64,000 nucleotides of DNA from Thermoplasmata archaeon (GCA_015063185.1 SUSY01000002.1:19222-83221), one strand, 5' to 3'; numbered from the stretch's first letter, positions 9,930-20,453 are shown. The notes: generated by a model from the letters alone, not told the origin. Program-made: numbers and translations.

Positions 9930-11291
9930 ATGGATACAGAAAAACTAACACCTCTTATCGAAGAACTAAAACAGGTGCTCCAAGACAAGGCTACGGAAGA
10001 AGACATCGTCAAGGAACTCAAGATGTTCCTTGAGGAATATGCCGTAGGTGTGGAACCGGCAAAGCGTGCAATCATCAAGAAATACGGAGGGTCCGTGCCA
10101 TCTGCACAGAACACCGGTTTCGTCACAGGCAACGCAGTCTCCAAGAAGATCGGTGAACTCACAGGAATGGAGCAGAACGTCGATATCCTTGCGAAGATCG
10201 TTTTCAGCGAACAGAAGGTCGTAAGGATCAAGGGTGTCGAACGCGAGATCGTATCCGGAATCATCGGAGACAGTACCGGAACCGCATCCTTCACCGTCTG
10301 GGATGGATCCAATCATGGCGACATCGCAAAAGGACAGATCTGGCTCTTCAGAAATGCATACACCAAACGCTGGAACGACCGTATCCAGGTCAATATGGGA
10401 AAGAACTGCATCTTCAACAAGAAGGACGAACTCGCGGACGACCCATCCATGCAACTTGCCGAGAGGCCCATCTCCTACTCATCCTCTGTCGCCAAGATTG
10501 CGGATCTCAGAGAAGGTATCGGAAACGTCTCCGTCACCGGAAAGATTGTCTCCGTCGAAGCCAGGAACATAACGGTCAAAGGAGAACCCAGAGTAGTGTT
10601 CTCCGGCATCATCGCCGATGAGACTGGAAAGGTACAGTTCTCTGCATGGAACGATTTCGGACTCTCGAGTGGGGACAGTGTCTCCATCAAGAACGCATAC
10701 GTCCGCTCGTGGAACGGCATCCCCCAACTCAATTTTGGTGATAAGGCCGAGGTCAACAAGGTCGACGATACGTTCGGTGACCTATCCGCTGCATTGGCCA
10801 ACAGGAAGACGATTGGTGAGATCCTGAAATCCGGCGGAGGAATGGACATCGAGACCTCCGGAACAGTCATAGAATTACAGAAGAACAGTGGCCTCATCAG
10901 GAGGTGCCCCCAATGCAACCGCTCCACCATCAATGGCGAGTGTCAGATGCATGGAACCGTCGAACCTACCGATGATCTGAGAATGAAGATCACAATCGAT
11001 GACGGGACCGGCGCAATCAGCGCTATCGTCGGTCGTGAACTTACCGAGAAGCTTACCGCCATCACACTGAACGTAGCACTGGATCTCTCCAAGGCTAGAG
11101 GCGAGAGCGAGATCATATCCAAATCTATCGCGGAAAGGGTCGTCATGAAACACATCTCCGTGCGTGGTAACGTCATGAAGAAGGAGGACTACGGACCAAT
11201 GATGATTGTCAAGGATGCTTCGTTCGATGAGGTAGATGTCAAGAGCGGTGCAGAGGAACTCCTCGCAAAGGTCGAGGAGGTGATCCAGTGA
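9930..11291 (+). CDS. Replication factor A large subunit with multiple OB folds
   Basis: 453 aa; repeated IxGIIxDxTGxxxFxxW OB-fold units and Zn-finger CPQCNRSTINGECQMHG; aaggaggcgagcc RBS. Confidence 0.9.
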   Translation: MDTEKLTPLIEELKQVLQDKATEEDIVKELKMFLEEYAVGVEPAKRAIIKKYGGSVPSAQNTGFVTGNAVSKKIGELTGMEQNVDILAKIVFSEQKVVRIKGVEREIVSGIIGDSTGTASFTVWDGSNHGDIAKGQIWLFRNAYTKRWNDRIQVNMGKNCIFNKKDELADDPSMQLAERPISYSSSVAKIADLREGIGNVSVTGKIVSVEARNITVKGEPRVVFSGIIADETGKVQFSAWNDFGLSSGDSVSIKNAYVRSWNGIPQLNFGDKAEVNKVDDTFGDLSAALANRKTIGEILKSGGGMDIETSGTVIELQKNSGLIRRCPQCNRSTINGECQMHGTVEPTDDLRMKITIDDGTGAISAIVGRELTEKLTAITLNVALDLSKARGESEIISKSIAERVVMKHISVRGNVMKKEDYGPMMIVKDASFDEVDVKSGAEELLAKVEEVIQ

Positions 11292-12241
11292 GCGGAAGGG
11301 AAACTGCATGGAGGATATTCGCAAAGGAGCTCAATGCATCCTCCCTAGAGAAGAGGGGAACGGAGGAGATGTCCCCATCCTATGTGATTACTCCCCTTGG
11401 AACCATGGTCAACAGGGTGCTCCTCGCAGGAGTGCTCGTAGAGAAAGAGAATACCGGTACCGAAGAGGAGCCCATGTGGAGAGCCAGAATACAGGACATC
11501 AACGGTAACTTCTTCCTCAATGTCGGAAGATTCCAACCCGAGGCCGCGGCTGCCATGGCCGATTTGGAAGCACCCTCGTACGTAGCAGTCATCGGTAAGA
11601 TCAGGACGTACTCCCCCGAAGAAGGAAAGGTGTATATCTCCATCAGGCCCGAACGCATCGTCCGCATCGAGGAGAAGGACAGGAACCTCTGGCTTTTGGA
11701 AGCCGCACAATGCATGTGGGACCGTCTCCTCAAGGTACGCGAAGCGGTCAAAGATCCAGAAGCAGGACCCAGTGACCTCATAGCGAAGGGATTCACCCAA
11801 CAGGAGGCCGAGGGAATCTGTATGGCATTGGACCACTATGGAAATCCCGAATCCACCGTATATCTGAAGACGCTTCAGTCCGCACTAAGGAAATTGCTTC
11901 CTGACAACGATGTCGACTTCGGACTTCCCGAGGACATCGGAGAATATCCCGACGAGATGGATGATGAAGTCATGGATACCCCCGTCACTCAATCGTCACC
12001 AACACCCCAATCCGAACCCACGACAATAAACGACAGTGGAATGGATAAGGAAGAGATCATTCTCGGATTCATCGACAGGTTGGATCCGGGGGGTTCCGCG
12101 AAGGGTGCACCAAGGGATGAGATCGAAAGACTTGCCGCGGAGGAAGGTATCTCAGCCAACGAGGTGGAGGAACTGTCCGATTCATTGATGGACAAGGGCC
12201 TCATCTATGAACCCAATCTGGGATACCTTAGAAAGATCTGA
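11288..12241 (+). CDS. RPA-associated protein, OB fold plus C-terminal winged helix
   Basis: 317 aa, ATGA-type overlap with the RPA gene; N-terminal OB-like VNRVLLAGVLVEKEN, C-terminal DEIERLAAEEGISANEVEELSDSLMDKGLIYEP. Confidence 0.85.
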   Translation: MSGRETAWRIFAKELNASSLEKRGTEEMSPSYVITPLGTMVNRVLLAGVLVEKENTGTEEEPMWRARIQDINGNFFLNVGRFQPEAAAAMADLEAPSYVAVIGKIRTYSPEEGKVYISIRPERIVRIEEKDRNLWLLEAAQCMWDRLLKVREAVKDPEAGPSDLIAKGFTQQEAEGICMALDHYGNPESTVYLKTLQSALRKLLPDNDVDFGLPEDIGEYPDEMDDEVMDTPVTQSSPTPQSEPTTINDSGMDKEEIILGFIDRLDPGGSAKGAPRDEIERLAAEEGISANEVEELSDSLMDKGLIYEPNLGYLRKI

Positions 12242-12253
12242 TTTGGGAAAACA

Positions 12254-12285
12254 GGGGCCGAAGGCCCCATCTTTCATTGTTTTTA
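12254..12285 (+). terminator. Hairpin plus T-rich tract after the RPA operon
   Basis: GGGGCC-GAA-GGCCCC then atctttcattgttttt. Confidence 0.65.
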
Positions 12286-12293
12286 AAATTTAA

Positions 12294-12896
12294 TCAATCG
12301 GTAAAGAATCTCTTCGACGAATAGATCAGGTACGCGACGAGGAGACCGATAAGCAAAGAGAAGATTCCCGACATGGCTCCACTGGTAACGGGCGCAAGAC
12401 AACATCCAATGAAGTACACCACTGCAGAAAGAACGCATAATGCGACCGCGTACTTGTGACCCTTGCGCTTGAAACAAAGGAATGCACTGATTCCCGCGAG
12501 GATTGCGGATACCACACCGGTAAGTCCGAGAACGAACATCTCGTTGAGGAACTGTTCCTTGGTCACAGTGACGCCCAGGGAATCGTAGAAGATCTCGGAA
12601 AGCGTCATACCGGAGGACTCCAACAGGATCTGGTCAAGGGTATCGTACATCTCGGAATTGAAAGTCAACAAAGATGCGGACGAAAAGAGTTCCAAAACTG
12701 CATAGAGCACCAACATTACGAAAGCAACGAGGAATGCACCGGACATCGGCGTCTTACCCCCATAGTTCGCATAGGAGTGGTACTGTTGCTGTGCGGCCTC
12801 CTGCTTGAGTACGGTACCACACGCAGGACAGTACACTGCATCCGATTTCAGATTCTCCCCGCAATGCGGACAGAATCCGTAATTCTCATCTACCAT
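12294..12896 (-). CDS. Zinc-ribbon membrane protein
   Basis: Likely start MVDENYGFCPHCGENLKSDAVYCPACGTVL at 12896, followed by hydrophobic segments; upstream ORF extension overlaps the divergent GPN gene. Confidence 0.7.
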   Translation of the reverse strand: MVDENYGFCPHCGENLKSDAVYCPACGTVLKQEAAQQQYHSYANYGGKTPMSGAFLVAFVMLVLYAVLELFSSASLLTFNSEMYDTLDQILLESSGMTLSEIFYDSLGVTVTKEQFLNEMFVLGLTGVVSAILAGISAFLCFKRKGHKYAVALCVLSAVVYFIGCCLAPVTSGAMSGIFSLLIGLLVAYLIYSSKRFFTD

Positions 12897-12977
12897 ACAG
12901 AGATAGACATACTGTTCCATATTAAGAGTTACGTACGATTCACAAGAACCATATCCCTGTACGGTATCGGTGAAGAC

Positions 12978-13745
12978 ATGAGGTTCATCTACTTCGTCGG
13001 AACGGCAGGAAGCGGCAAAAGTACATTGGTTCAAGCATACAAGGAATGGCTTGACTACAATGGAATAGACGCAATCACCGTCAATCTCGATCCGGGAAGT
13101 GATATGATCCCATACACTGCCGACATCGATATCAGAGAATGGATCAATCTGCAAGAGGTCATGGATGAATACAATCTCGGACCCAACGGTGCACAGATTG
13201 TCGCGGCGGACCTCATGGCCGTCAATGTCGACAAACTGGTAGATGCAGTCTCTGAATACAAGACAAAGTATGTTCTCATCGATACACCCGGGCAACTAGA
13301 ACTCTTCGCATTCAGAGAGTCGTCCGTAAGACTCGTGGAAGCGTTGGGTAAGAACAAATCCATGATCGTGTACACCTCCGACCCATTGTTGTACAGAAGC
13401 CCCAACGGATTCGTATCCGGAATGATGCTGGGCATGTTGGTACAATACAGACTTCAGCTTCCCATCATCAACCTTCTGACAAAATCTGATGTACTTACAG
13501 AGGAGGAGAGGGAAAGACTGGTACAGTGGTTCTCTGACCCCAACGCATTGTACGGGGATCTCCTAGATGATGATGCCGACCCCACCGGCGTAGTAGGGAT
13601 GGAACTGTTCAGGACTATGGAGAATGTCGGAGTGTTCGGAGATATGAGGGCCGTATCCGCAAAAGAGGGCGAGGGCATGGAAGAAATCTATGGTGCCTCA
13701 CAGCTTTCATTCTTCGGTGGAGAGGATCCAGACGACATAATGTGA
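12978..13745 (+). CDS. GPN-loop GTPase (ATP/GTP-binding protein)
   Basis: Start MRFIYFVGTAGSGKSTLVQAYKEW; GPN region DEYNLGPNGAQI; VLIDTPGQLELF; LTKSDVL. Confidence 0.9.
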   Translation: MRFIYFVGTAGSGKSTLVQAYKEWLDYNGIDAITVNLDPGSDMIPYTADIDIREWINLQEVMDEYNLGPNGAQIVAADLMAVNVDKLVDAVSEYKTKYVLIDTPGQLELFAFRESSVRLVEALGKNKSMIVYTSDPLLYRSPNGFVSGMMLGMLVQYRLQLPIINLLTKSDVLTEEERERLVQWFSDPNALYGDLLDDDADPTGVVGMELFRTMENVGVFGDMRAVSAKEGEGMEEIYGASQLSFFGGEDPDDIM

Positions 13746-13764
13746 ACGGTATCAGAACTGTACG

Positions 13765-13806
13765 AGAGGGTGGTGCCCATGGGGCACGATCCTCCCGATT
13801 TTTCAA
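13765..13806 (+). terminator. Hairpin plus T tract between convergent GPN and PAN genes
   Basis: GTGCCC-ATG-GGGCAC with flanking AGG/CCT pairing, then gattttt. Confidence 0.5.
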
Positions 13807-13820
13807 AACATTTTACTGGG

Positions 13821-15056
13821 TCATCCGAACATGTGTGTCGGGACCTGCTTTACCTTGTTCCTTCCAGATTCCAGAACCTTGGTCTTCGCCTTGAGGAAGT
13901 CATCCAGGTGAACGATGTCCCTTCCATCCCTGATTGCGAGCATACCTGCTTCAGTACAGATTGATTTGATCTCCGCACCGGACGCACCATCGGAGATCTC
14001 GGCAAGCTTCTTGGGTATGACATCCTCTTCGACATTCATACGTGAGAGGTGTATCTTGAAAATGTCGGAACGAGCATCCACATCCGGCAGTCCAACCTCG
14101 ACGATACGATCGAATCTTCCGGGCCTGAGGAGCGCATCATCCAGGATATCTGGCCTATTGGTGGCTCCGATGATCTTGACATTACTCATCGGTGTGAATC
14201 CGTCCAATTCGGACAGGAGCTGCATGAGGGTCCTCTGAACCTCACGGTCTCCGGATGTGGTGACATCCAGCCTCTTTGCACCGACGGAGTCCAACTCATC
14301 GATGAATATGATACTGGGGGCCTTCTCCTTGGCAAGTTCGAACAGCTCACGGACGAGTCTTGCTCCCTCTCCGATATACTTCTGTACCAATTCCGAACCG
14401 ACCAATCTGATGAAGGTCGCATCGGTGGCATTGGCGACGGCCTTTGCCATGAGAGTCTTACCTGTTCCGGGCGGACCTACGAGGAGAACCCCCTTAGGCG
14501 GTTCGATTCCGACCTTCTCGTAGAGTTCGGGCCTGAGGAGAGGATCCTCGACAGCTTCACGAAGTTCGAGCATCTGGGTCTTAAGGCCACCAATATCCTC
14601 GTAGGTGACCTTGGGCTTCTCCATAATCTCCGCACCACTAACTACTGGATCGAACGGTGAGGGTAGGACCTGCATGAGTGCCAGAGTCTGTTTGTTGAGC
14701 GCTACTCTCGCCCCAACGACGAGATCTTCCGTAGGGCAGTATTCGGATACTGTGACCACAAAGTCCGGTCCGGTCGAACTCTTGACGAGCACGCGGTTGT
14801 CCGGAAGGAGATCACGGAGCGTCGCGACGATGAGTGGAGGTGCCTTGATCCTTTCAAGTTCACTTCTGAGTCTGGCAAGGTCCTTCTGAACCCTGTAGAG
14901 TTCGCCTTCGGAATGACGCTTGTCGTTCTCTGCGGCCTGGAGGTCCTCCATGAGCCTGACATTCTTCTCTTCGAGACTCCTGATCTGTTCTCTGAGCTCG
15001 AATTCGGTCTCACCTACTCCGGTATTCTCGCTTTCTGTCACGATACACTCTATCAC
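13821..15056 (-). CDS. pan: Proteasome-activating nucleotidase (PAN)
   Basis: 411 aa; N-terminal coiled coil, AAA+ GPPGTGKTLMAKAVA, IIFIDELDSVGAKR, ATNRPDILDDALLRPGRFDR; C-terminus ...PTHMFG. Confidence 0.93.
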   Translation of the reverse strand: MIECIVTESENTGVGETEFELREQIRSLEEKNVRLMEDLQAAENDKRHSEGELYRVQKDLARLRSELERIKAPPLIVATLRDLLPDNRVLVKSSTGPDFVVTVSEYCPTEDLVVGARVALNKQTLALMQVLPSPFDPVVSGAEIMEKPKVTYEDIGGLKTQMLELREAVEDPLLRPELYEKVGIEPPKGVLLVGPPGTGKTLMAKAVANATDATFIRLVGSELVQKYIGEGARLVRELFELAKEKAPSIIFIDELDSVGAKRLDVTTSGDREVQRTLMQLLSELDGFTPMSNVKIIGATNRPDILDDALLRPGRFDRIVEVGLPDVDARSDIFKIHLSRMNVEEDVIPKKLAEISDGASGAEIKSICTEAGMLAIRDGRDIVHLDDFLKAKTKVLESGRNKVKQVPTHMFG

Positions 15057-15226
15057 GCACGTGGTTTTTAAGGCTTAGCCAAAATACATCCCTCCGACGG
15101 ATGATTCATGGACACCCTCTCAATGAGCCCAACATCGATTCGAACTCCGCGATAATCGGAAAACGATCGGTCTGGGTCTCGGAAATCTGTCAAGATTTAT
15201 ATCCCACATACATCTTAGGATGCCGT

Positions 15227-15727
15227 ATGATATGTGAAATGTGCGGTAAGGACGTGCCTTCCACCAGAACGGTGTACATCGAGGGCACCAGCTTGAGCGT
15301 CTGTCCTAACTGCGCCAAATTCGGCGATGAGAGCAGGAACGCCAGAGGCAGCGGCGCAGCTGCAGGACCATCCTCCGCGATCCTCCAGCAGAGGCTCGAG
15401 AGACGCGAGAGGCGTATGAACCCCAAGAACCTCTATGCCGACGGAAGGGACCGTATCCAACTGGTCATCGGATACGGAGATGTCATCAAGGAAGCGCGTG
15501 AGGCCAAGGGCATGGACATCGAGAAGTTCGCCGCATCCATCGGTGAGAAGAAAGGTATCATCGCCAAAGTGGAGGCGGAGGACCTGACACCGGACGACAA
15601 ACTCATCAAGAAGGTCGAGAAGGCCCTCGGAATCAAGCTCACCGAGGTCGTCCAGAGCGGTGGCTCGATCGGTGGAGGAGTCAACAACAAAACGATGACC
15701 CTCGCCAACTTCATCAAGAAAGAGTGA
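15227..15727 (+). CDS. Multiprotein bridging factor 1 (zinc ribbon + HTH)
   Basis: Start MICEMCGKDVPSTRTVYIEG...CPNCAKFG, then HTH IKEAREAKGMDIEKFAASIGEKKGIIAKVEAEDLTPD. Confidence 0.9.
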   Translation: MICEMCGKDVPSTRTVYIEGTSLSVCPNCAKFGDESRNARGSGAAAGPSSAILQQRLERRERRMNPKNLYADGRDRIQLVIGYGDVIKEAREAKGMDIEKFAASIGEKKGIIAKVEAEDLTPDDKLIKKVEKALGIKLTEVVQSGGSIGGGVNNKTMTLANFIKKE

Positions 15728-15733
15728 AGAAAC

Positions 15734-16276
15734 TCATTTCCTCCTCACGGACTCGTACACACGGCCCGTGAGGTCGGATACGTCCGCACCGTTGTCCCTG
15801 AGGACATAAAGTGCGGCGGCTTCTATGAATATACCCAACTTCCTGGAAAGACTGTTGCTCTGACCCATGAAGTCCTTGCGTTGCATACCAGCGTCCACCG
15901 CCCTCTGCATCAGGATGGGCATCAGGTCCTCTGACGAAGAATCGTCCGCTTTGGGTTCGATCTCCTGGGCCGATTTAGATACGGAAGCGGGTGCGAGAGG
16001 TACATTTCCTGACACACAGGATGCAACGAGGTCCTTACTCGGCCTGTATGCGACAGGCACATCCACCTCCGATACATCGAATGCGGCACGGATCATGTCA
16101 CCGGAACGCTCCAAAAGACCCTGGGACAACATCTCTCTGAGAACGGCCTTAGCATCAGAGTAACTCATCCAACGGAGGTCCATCGACATTCCCATCAGTA
16201 TGAGGTTCTCCGTGAAAACCGTCTTTCCCCTGTTACGTACGAACGCACAGAGGCAGAGCTTGAGGTTGTCTTCCAT
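15734..16276 (-). CDS. DUF2240-like conserved archaeal protein
   Basis: 180 aa; NRGKTVFTENLILMGMSMDLRWMSYSDAKAVLREMLSQGLLERSGDMI. Confidence 0.6.
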   Translation of the reverse strand: MEDNLKLCLCAFVRNRGKTVFTENLILMGMSMDLRWMSYSDAKAVLREMLSQGLLERSGDMIRAAFDVSEVDVPVAYRPSKDLVASCVSGNVPLAPASVSKSAQEIEPKADDSSSEDLMPILMQRAVDAGMQRKDFMGQSNSLSRKLGIFIEAAALYVLRDNGADVSDLTGRVYESVRRK

Positions 16277-16448
16277 GGATACCCGAATGAGAGGAACCTA
16301 TTTGGCTCTTATGTGACATCGACAGATGGGCATGTCGTTGGGGACAGTATGCGTTCATCCTTAGAATATAGGAGAGGAGAACCCAGAATGGACGAAAGCT
16401 TTATAACTAACACCCTAATACCCGAGATTACTCCAAACAGGTGATACG

Positions 16449-16625
16449 ATGAAGTACACTAGATTCGAAAAGGCAAGGATTGTCGGCGCCAGGGCACTGC
16501 AGATCGCACTCGGTGCACCCATTCTCGTGGATTATCCAGTCGAGATGATCGATCCTGTCGATATCGCTATGTTGGAATATGACGAGGAAATCGTTCCGAT
16601 TTCCGTCAACTATGAAACTAACTGA
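16449..16625 (+). CDS. rpoK: DNA-directed RNA polymerase subunit K
   Basis: 58-aa ORF, too short for the supplied track: [58 protein letters not shown]; RpoK signature [16 protein letters not shown]; directly upstream of rps2. Confidence 0.93.
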   Translation: MKYTRFEKARIVGARALQIALGAPILVDYPVEMIDPVDIAMLEYDEEIVPISVNYETN

Positions 16626-16640
16626 GATTGAGGTTTTGTT

Positions 16641-17252
16641 ATGAGTGAAATGGAGAACACTGATCTTTTGATTGCAGAAGACACCTACCTTACTTCCGGA
16701 GTCCACATCGGTACTCAGCAGAAGAGCGCCGACATGAAGGATTTCATCTACAAGGTCAGGCAGGACGGACTCTACGTCCTTGATGTTAAGAAGACCGACG
16801 AGAGGCTGAGGGCAGCTGCAAAGTTCATCGCACGCTTCGACCCCAAGAGAGTCCTCGTCGTTTCCGCAAGGCAGTACGGACAGAAGCCCGCCAGAGAGTT
16901 CTCCAAGGCAATCGGCGCACCCACCTACGATGGACGCTTCGTTCCCGGAACACTCACAAACCCCATGAACGCATCCTTCGTCGAGCCCGAGGTCATCATC
17001 TGTACCGACCCCGCAGCCGACAAGCAGGCACTCAAAGAGGCACTCGACATCCAGATCCCCATCATCGCAATGTGCGACGCGAACAACGAGACCAGGAACG
17101 TCGACCTCGTCATCCCCACCAACAACAAGGGAAGGCGCGCACTCGCCTGCATCTACTGGGTCCTCACCAGGCAGGTCCTCCTCGAGAGGGGCGACCTCAA
17201 AGATCCCGCAGACTTCAAGCTCGAGATCGAGGACTTCGAGTCCAAACTCTGA
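16641..17252 (+). CDS. rps2: 30S ribosomal protein S2
   Basis: 203 aa; YLTSGVHIGTQQKSADMKDFIYKVRQDGLYVLDVKKTDERL. Confidence 0.95.
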   Translation: MSEMENTDLLIAEDTYLTSGVHIGTQQKSADMKDFIYKVRQDGLYVLDVKKTDERLRAAAKFIARFDPKRVLVVSARQYGQKPAREFSKAIGAPTYDGRFVPGTLTNPMNASFVEPEVIICTDPAADKQALKEALDIQIPIIAMCDANNETRNVDLVIPTNNKGRRALACIYWVLTRQVLLERGDLKDPADFKLEIEDFESKL

Positions 17253-17282
17253 AAACGCTTACAACCCAATCTCATGTTCTCA

Positions 17283-17302
17283 CCCCCGGGGAGGCCCGGG
17301 GG
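17283..17302. other. Perfect 8-bp all-GC hairpin downstream of rps2
   Basis: CCCCCGGG-GAGG-CCCGGGGG. Confidence 0.7.
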
Positions 17303-17405
17303 TCGAGGGCTAAAGAATTCTGAAATTTCGGTATGGCGCCGCGGGAGGTTGGCGGTCGCATAACATGCCAATTCCTATATCAGATGAGACGCATCCCTAC
17401 TCATC

Positions 17406-18230
17406 ATGAAGGACAATGTCAGATACCCTGCTGTCGCAGGCAGATTCTATCCAATAGAGAAGGATATCCTGCAAAACACAGTCAGACGTTGTTTTGAACA
17501 TGAGCTTGGACCTGGAAAAATCCCATCAAACGGATGTGCCAGATCAATCAAGGCCGTAATGGCCCCACATGCAGGATTCATGGCATCAGGAATGTTCGCT
17601 GCCCATTCCTATGCAGCACTCAAGGAAGATGGATTACCGGATGCATACGTAATCATCGGACCGGACCACTACGGCATACCATATGATTTCGTACTCTGTT
17701 CGGACGCATTCCTTACACCGTTAGGGGAGTGTGCCACGCATGATGAGATATGTGCCCGGTTAAGGAACGACATGCCCGACGATCAACGTGCGCACCTGAG
17801 GGAACACTCCATAGAGGTACAGATACCATTTATCCAGGCCATCGACCAAGATGCGAGGATTGTACCAATCATCATGCACAGACAGGACATCCGTACCGCG
17901 GAGAAATTGTCCCAGATCCTAAAAGATGCATGCAAAGGATTCGATGTGGTGTTCATCGCATCGACCGATCTAATGCACTATGTACCAGCATCAGTGGAGA
18001 GAAGATTGGACTCTGCGTACTTGGAGAAGGTGTGCCAATGCGACATAGAAGGTATGTATCGCACGATGGATGACTTAGATATGAGCATATGCGGAAATGG
18101 ACCGACAGCGGTAGCGATCATGGCATCAGAATGTACCAGGGGCGAACTGCTGATACACGGAAACTCCTGGGACTCACTCGGGTTTGACGAGAATGCTGTA
18201 GTAGGTTACGGTTCTGCGAAATTCGTATGA
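17406..18230 (+). CDS. MEMO1 family protein (AmmeMemoRadiSam system B)
   Basis: 274 aa; YPAVAGRFYP...MAPHAGFMASG...IGPDHYG...EHSIEVQIPFIQ. Confidence 0.92.
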   Translation: MKDNVRYPAVAGRFYPIEKDILQNTVRRCFEHELGPGKIPSNGCARSIKAVMAPHAGFMASGMFAAHSYAALKEDGLPDAYVIIGPDHYGIPYDFVLCSDAFLTPLGECATHDEICARLRNDMPDDQRAHLREHSIEVQIPFIQAIDQDARIVPIIMHRQDIRTAEKLSQILKDACKGFDVVFIASTDLMHYVPASVERRLDSAYLEKVCQCDIEGMYRTMDDLDMSICGNGPTAVAIMASECTRGELLIHGNSWDSLGFDENAVVGYGSAKFV

Positions 18231-18349
18231 TTCAACAGATATTCGTTGTATTTTAGATATGAATTACGGAATTCGTATCTGGCACCATCCTCTTACTTTA
18301 TTAAAGGTAAGGACATACAGTATGCCAGTCACTATTAGGAGTGAATATC

Positions 18350-20446
18350 ATGGAACCACTGTTGTTGGCAACTTTCATTGCATACTTTGTTCTGGTACTC
18401 GGTATCGGAGCATACTTCTACAACAGATCGGCCAAAATGGACGAATATTTCATCGCAAACAGACAGCTCAATCCCTATGTCGCCGCACTTTCCGCGCAGG
18501 CGTCCGATATGAGCGGTTGGCTCCTCATGGGTCTTCCCGGATCCATCCTCGTAGCCGGTGTCGGTGAGATATGGGTCGGTATCGGTCTCGCGATCGGTAC
18601 ATATCTCGCATGGCTGATCATCGCAAAACGTCTAAGAATCTACTCCGAGAAGGCGAACAATTCGATCACCATCTCCGAGTACTTCTCCAACCGTTTCAAA
18701 GATGATTCCGGAGCCCTCAGAGTGCTCTGCGGAATCGTCCTTCTGATCTTCTTCACCTTCTACGTCGCATCTGCGTTCGTCTCCGGTGGAAAGATCCTTC
18801 AGGCGATCTTCCCTGACAGCGGATACCTCGTAATGATGCTCGCATGTGCAGCCATCATTGTGATCTACACCTTCCTCGGAGGATTCAAGGCAGTCTGTTG
18901 GACCGATTTCTTCCAGGGAATGTTGATGTTCGTCGCAGTCATCATCGTACCTCTCGCACTCATCGGTGAACTTGGAGGATTCGATGAGGCCATGAACGCG
19001 ATTCAGAGCATCGCAGGAACCGATTCCAAGTTCAACGTCGACTTCCTGACCTGCGGATGGATCGCCATCCTATCCGGACTCGCATGGGGACTCGGATACT
19101 TCGGTATGCCGCACATCCAGATCAGATATATGGCGATTAAAAACTCTGCAGACATCAGGATCTCCAGACGCGTAGCTACCCTTTGGGTCGTCATCGCATT
19201 AGCATGTGCATGTCTCATCGGACTCATCGGAAGGGCATGGCTCACTGCAGAGGGCCTTTATCCCCTCGATAATCCAGAGAACATATTGATCGTCATCGTC
19301 AATGAGATGTGGTCAACTGCAATACCTGTCTTTGCAGGTCTGATATTCGCAGGAATCATGGCGGCAGTCATGAGTACTGCAGACTCCCAGCTCCTCGTTG
19401 CTGCATCCTCTGTCAGCAACGACATCTACAAGCACTTCAAGGGAGACGGAATATCCGATGAGAGGCTCGTCTGGATCTCCAGAGGAATCATCATCGTCAT
19501 CGCGATCATCGCGGCACTCATCGCTCTGAACCCAGACAGTTCCATCATGAACCTCGTGTCCTTCGCATGGGCCGGATTCGGTGCAGCATTCGGACCCCTT
19601 ATGATCCTCTCACTGTTCTGGAAGAGGACCAACAAGGCAGGTGCTATGGCCGGTATCATCGCCGGATTCCTCACCACCGTCCTGTGGAACACCTTCCTCG
19701 GATCCTGTATCATCGCTAAGATCCTCGGTATCGACAGCTTCGTCATCGACACTCCTGTCACCGGAGTCTACGAACTTCTGCCCGGATTCATCATCGCATT
19801 CCTCGCAGTCGTCATCGTGAGCCTCATCACCTCCAAGCCTGGAGCAGAGATCACCAAGATTTTCGACGAGGTCGATGCGGAGTGCAAGGCTACCGCAAAG
19901 CACTACGGCAACATGTTCGCAGCAAAGGCAGGAATCGTCGCAGCGATCCTCTTCTTCGGAGGACTCCTCGTCAGCGTCTGTTCCAATGGATGCTGTGACT
20001 GCTGTACCACCATCGGCGACCTGCTCGTTGCAGGCGGATTCCCCATGGGAGCCGCATTCGTAGGAGTCTTCATCGGAGGATTCTGTGTCGTACTCTTCGG
20101 ATTCGGACTCAGCAGATCCAACCAGTACCTCATGCAGCTCGGTGGATACCTCACCCTCTTCGCAGGTATCTTCATGATGCTCGCTGGATTCATCGACCAG
20201 GGATATGACGTGCACTTCATCCTCAGGAACTGTGCACTGCTCATCGGTGCGGTCGCACTGCTCATCGTTATCGTTCAGCAATTCATGGACAGGAAGATGG
20301 TTACCGTTGGACTATGTGGTGTCGCAACACTCATCTTCGCTGCACTCTGGATCGTAGGAACCGTCGAACTCTCCGTTGGAGTCGCACTCGGTCTGATGAC
20401 CTGCCTCACAATCGTTGCCTTCAGGCAATTCGGTGAGAAGTACTGA
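18350..20446 (+). CDS. Sodium/solute symporter (PutP-like, SSS family)
   Basis: ATG 18350 preceded by aggagtga; YFIANRQLNPYVAALSAQASDMSGWLLMGLPG, GGFKAVCWTDFFQG, AGIMAAVMSTADSQLLVAASS. Confidence 0.92.
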   Translation: MEPLLLATFIAYFVLVLGIGAYFYNRSAKMDEYFIANRQLNPYVAALSAQASDMSGWLLMGLPGSILVAGVGEIWVGIGLAIGTYLAWLIIAKRLRIYSEKANNSITISEYFSNRFKDDSGALRVLCGIVLLIFFTFYVASAFVSGGKILQAIFPDSGYLVMMLACAAIIVIYTFLGGFKAVCWTDFFQGMLMFVAVIIVPLALIGELGGFDEAMNAIQSIAGTDSKFNVDFLTCGWIAILSGLAWGLGYFGMPHIQIRYMAIKNSADIRISRRVATLWVVIALACACLIGLIGRAWLTAEGLYPLDNPENILIVIVNEMWSTAIPVFAGLIFAGIMAAVMSTADSQLLVAASSVSNDIYKHFKGDGISDERLVWISRGIIIVIAIIAALIALNPDSSIMNLVSFAWAGFGAAFGPLMILSLFWKRTNKAGAMAGIIAGFLTTVLWNTFLGSCIIAKILGIDSFVIDTPVTGVYELLPGFIIAFLAVVIVSLITSKPGAEITKIFDEVDAECKATAKHYGNMFAAKAGIVAAILFFGGLLVSVCSNGCCDCCTTIGDLLVAGGFPMGAAFVGVFIGGFCVVLFGFGLSRSNQYLMQLGGYLTLFAGIFMMLAGFIDQGYDVHFILRNCALLIGAVALLIVIVQQFMDRKMVTVGLCGVATLIFAALWIVGTVELSVGVALGLMTCLTIVAFRQFGEKY

Positions 20447-20453
20447 TAGAAAC

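Noticed and set aside
12456-12977. N-terminal extension of the GPN GTPase ORF
   Set aside because: Overlaps the opposite-strand zinc-ribbon gene; P-loop protein starts naturally at MRFIYFVGTAGSGKST (12978).
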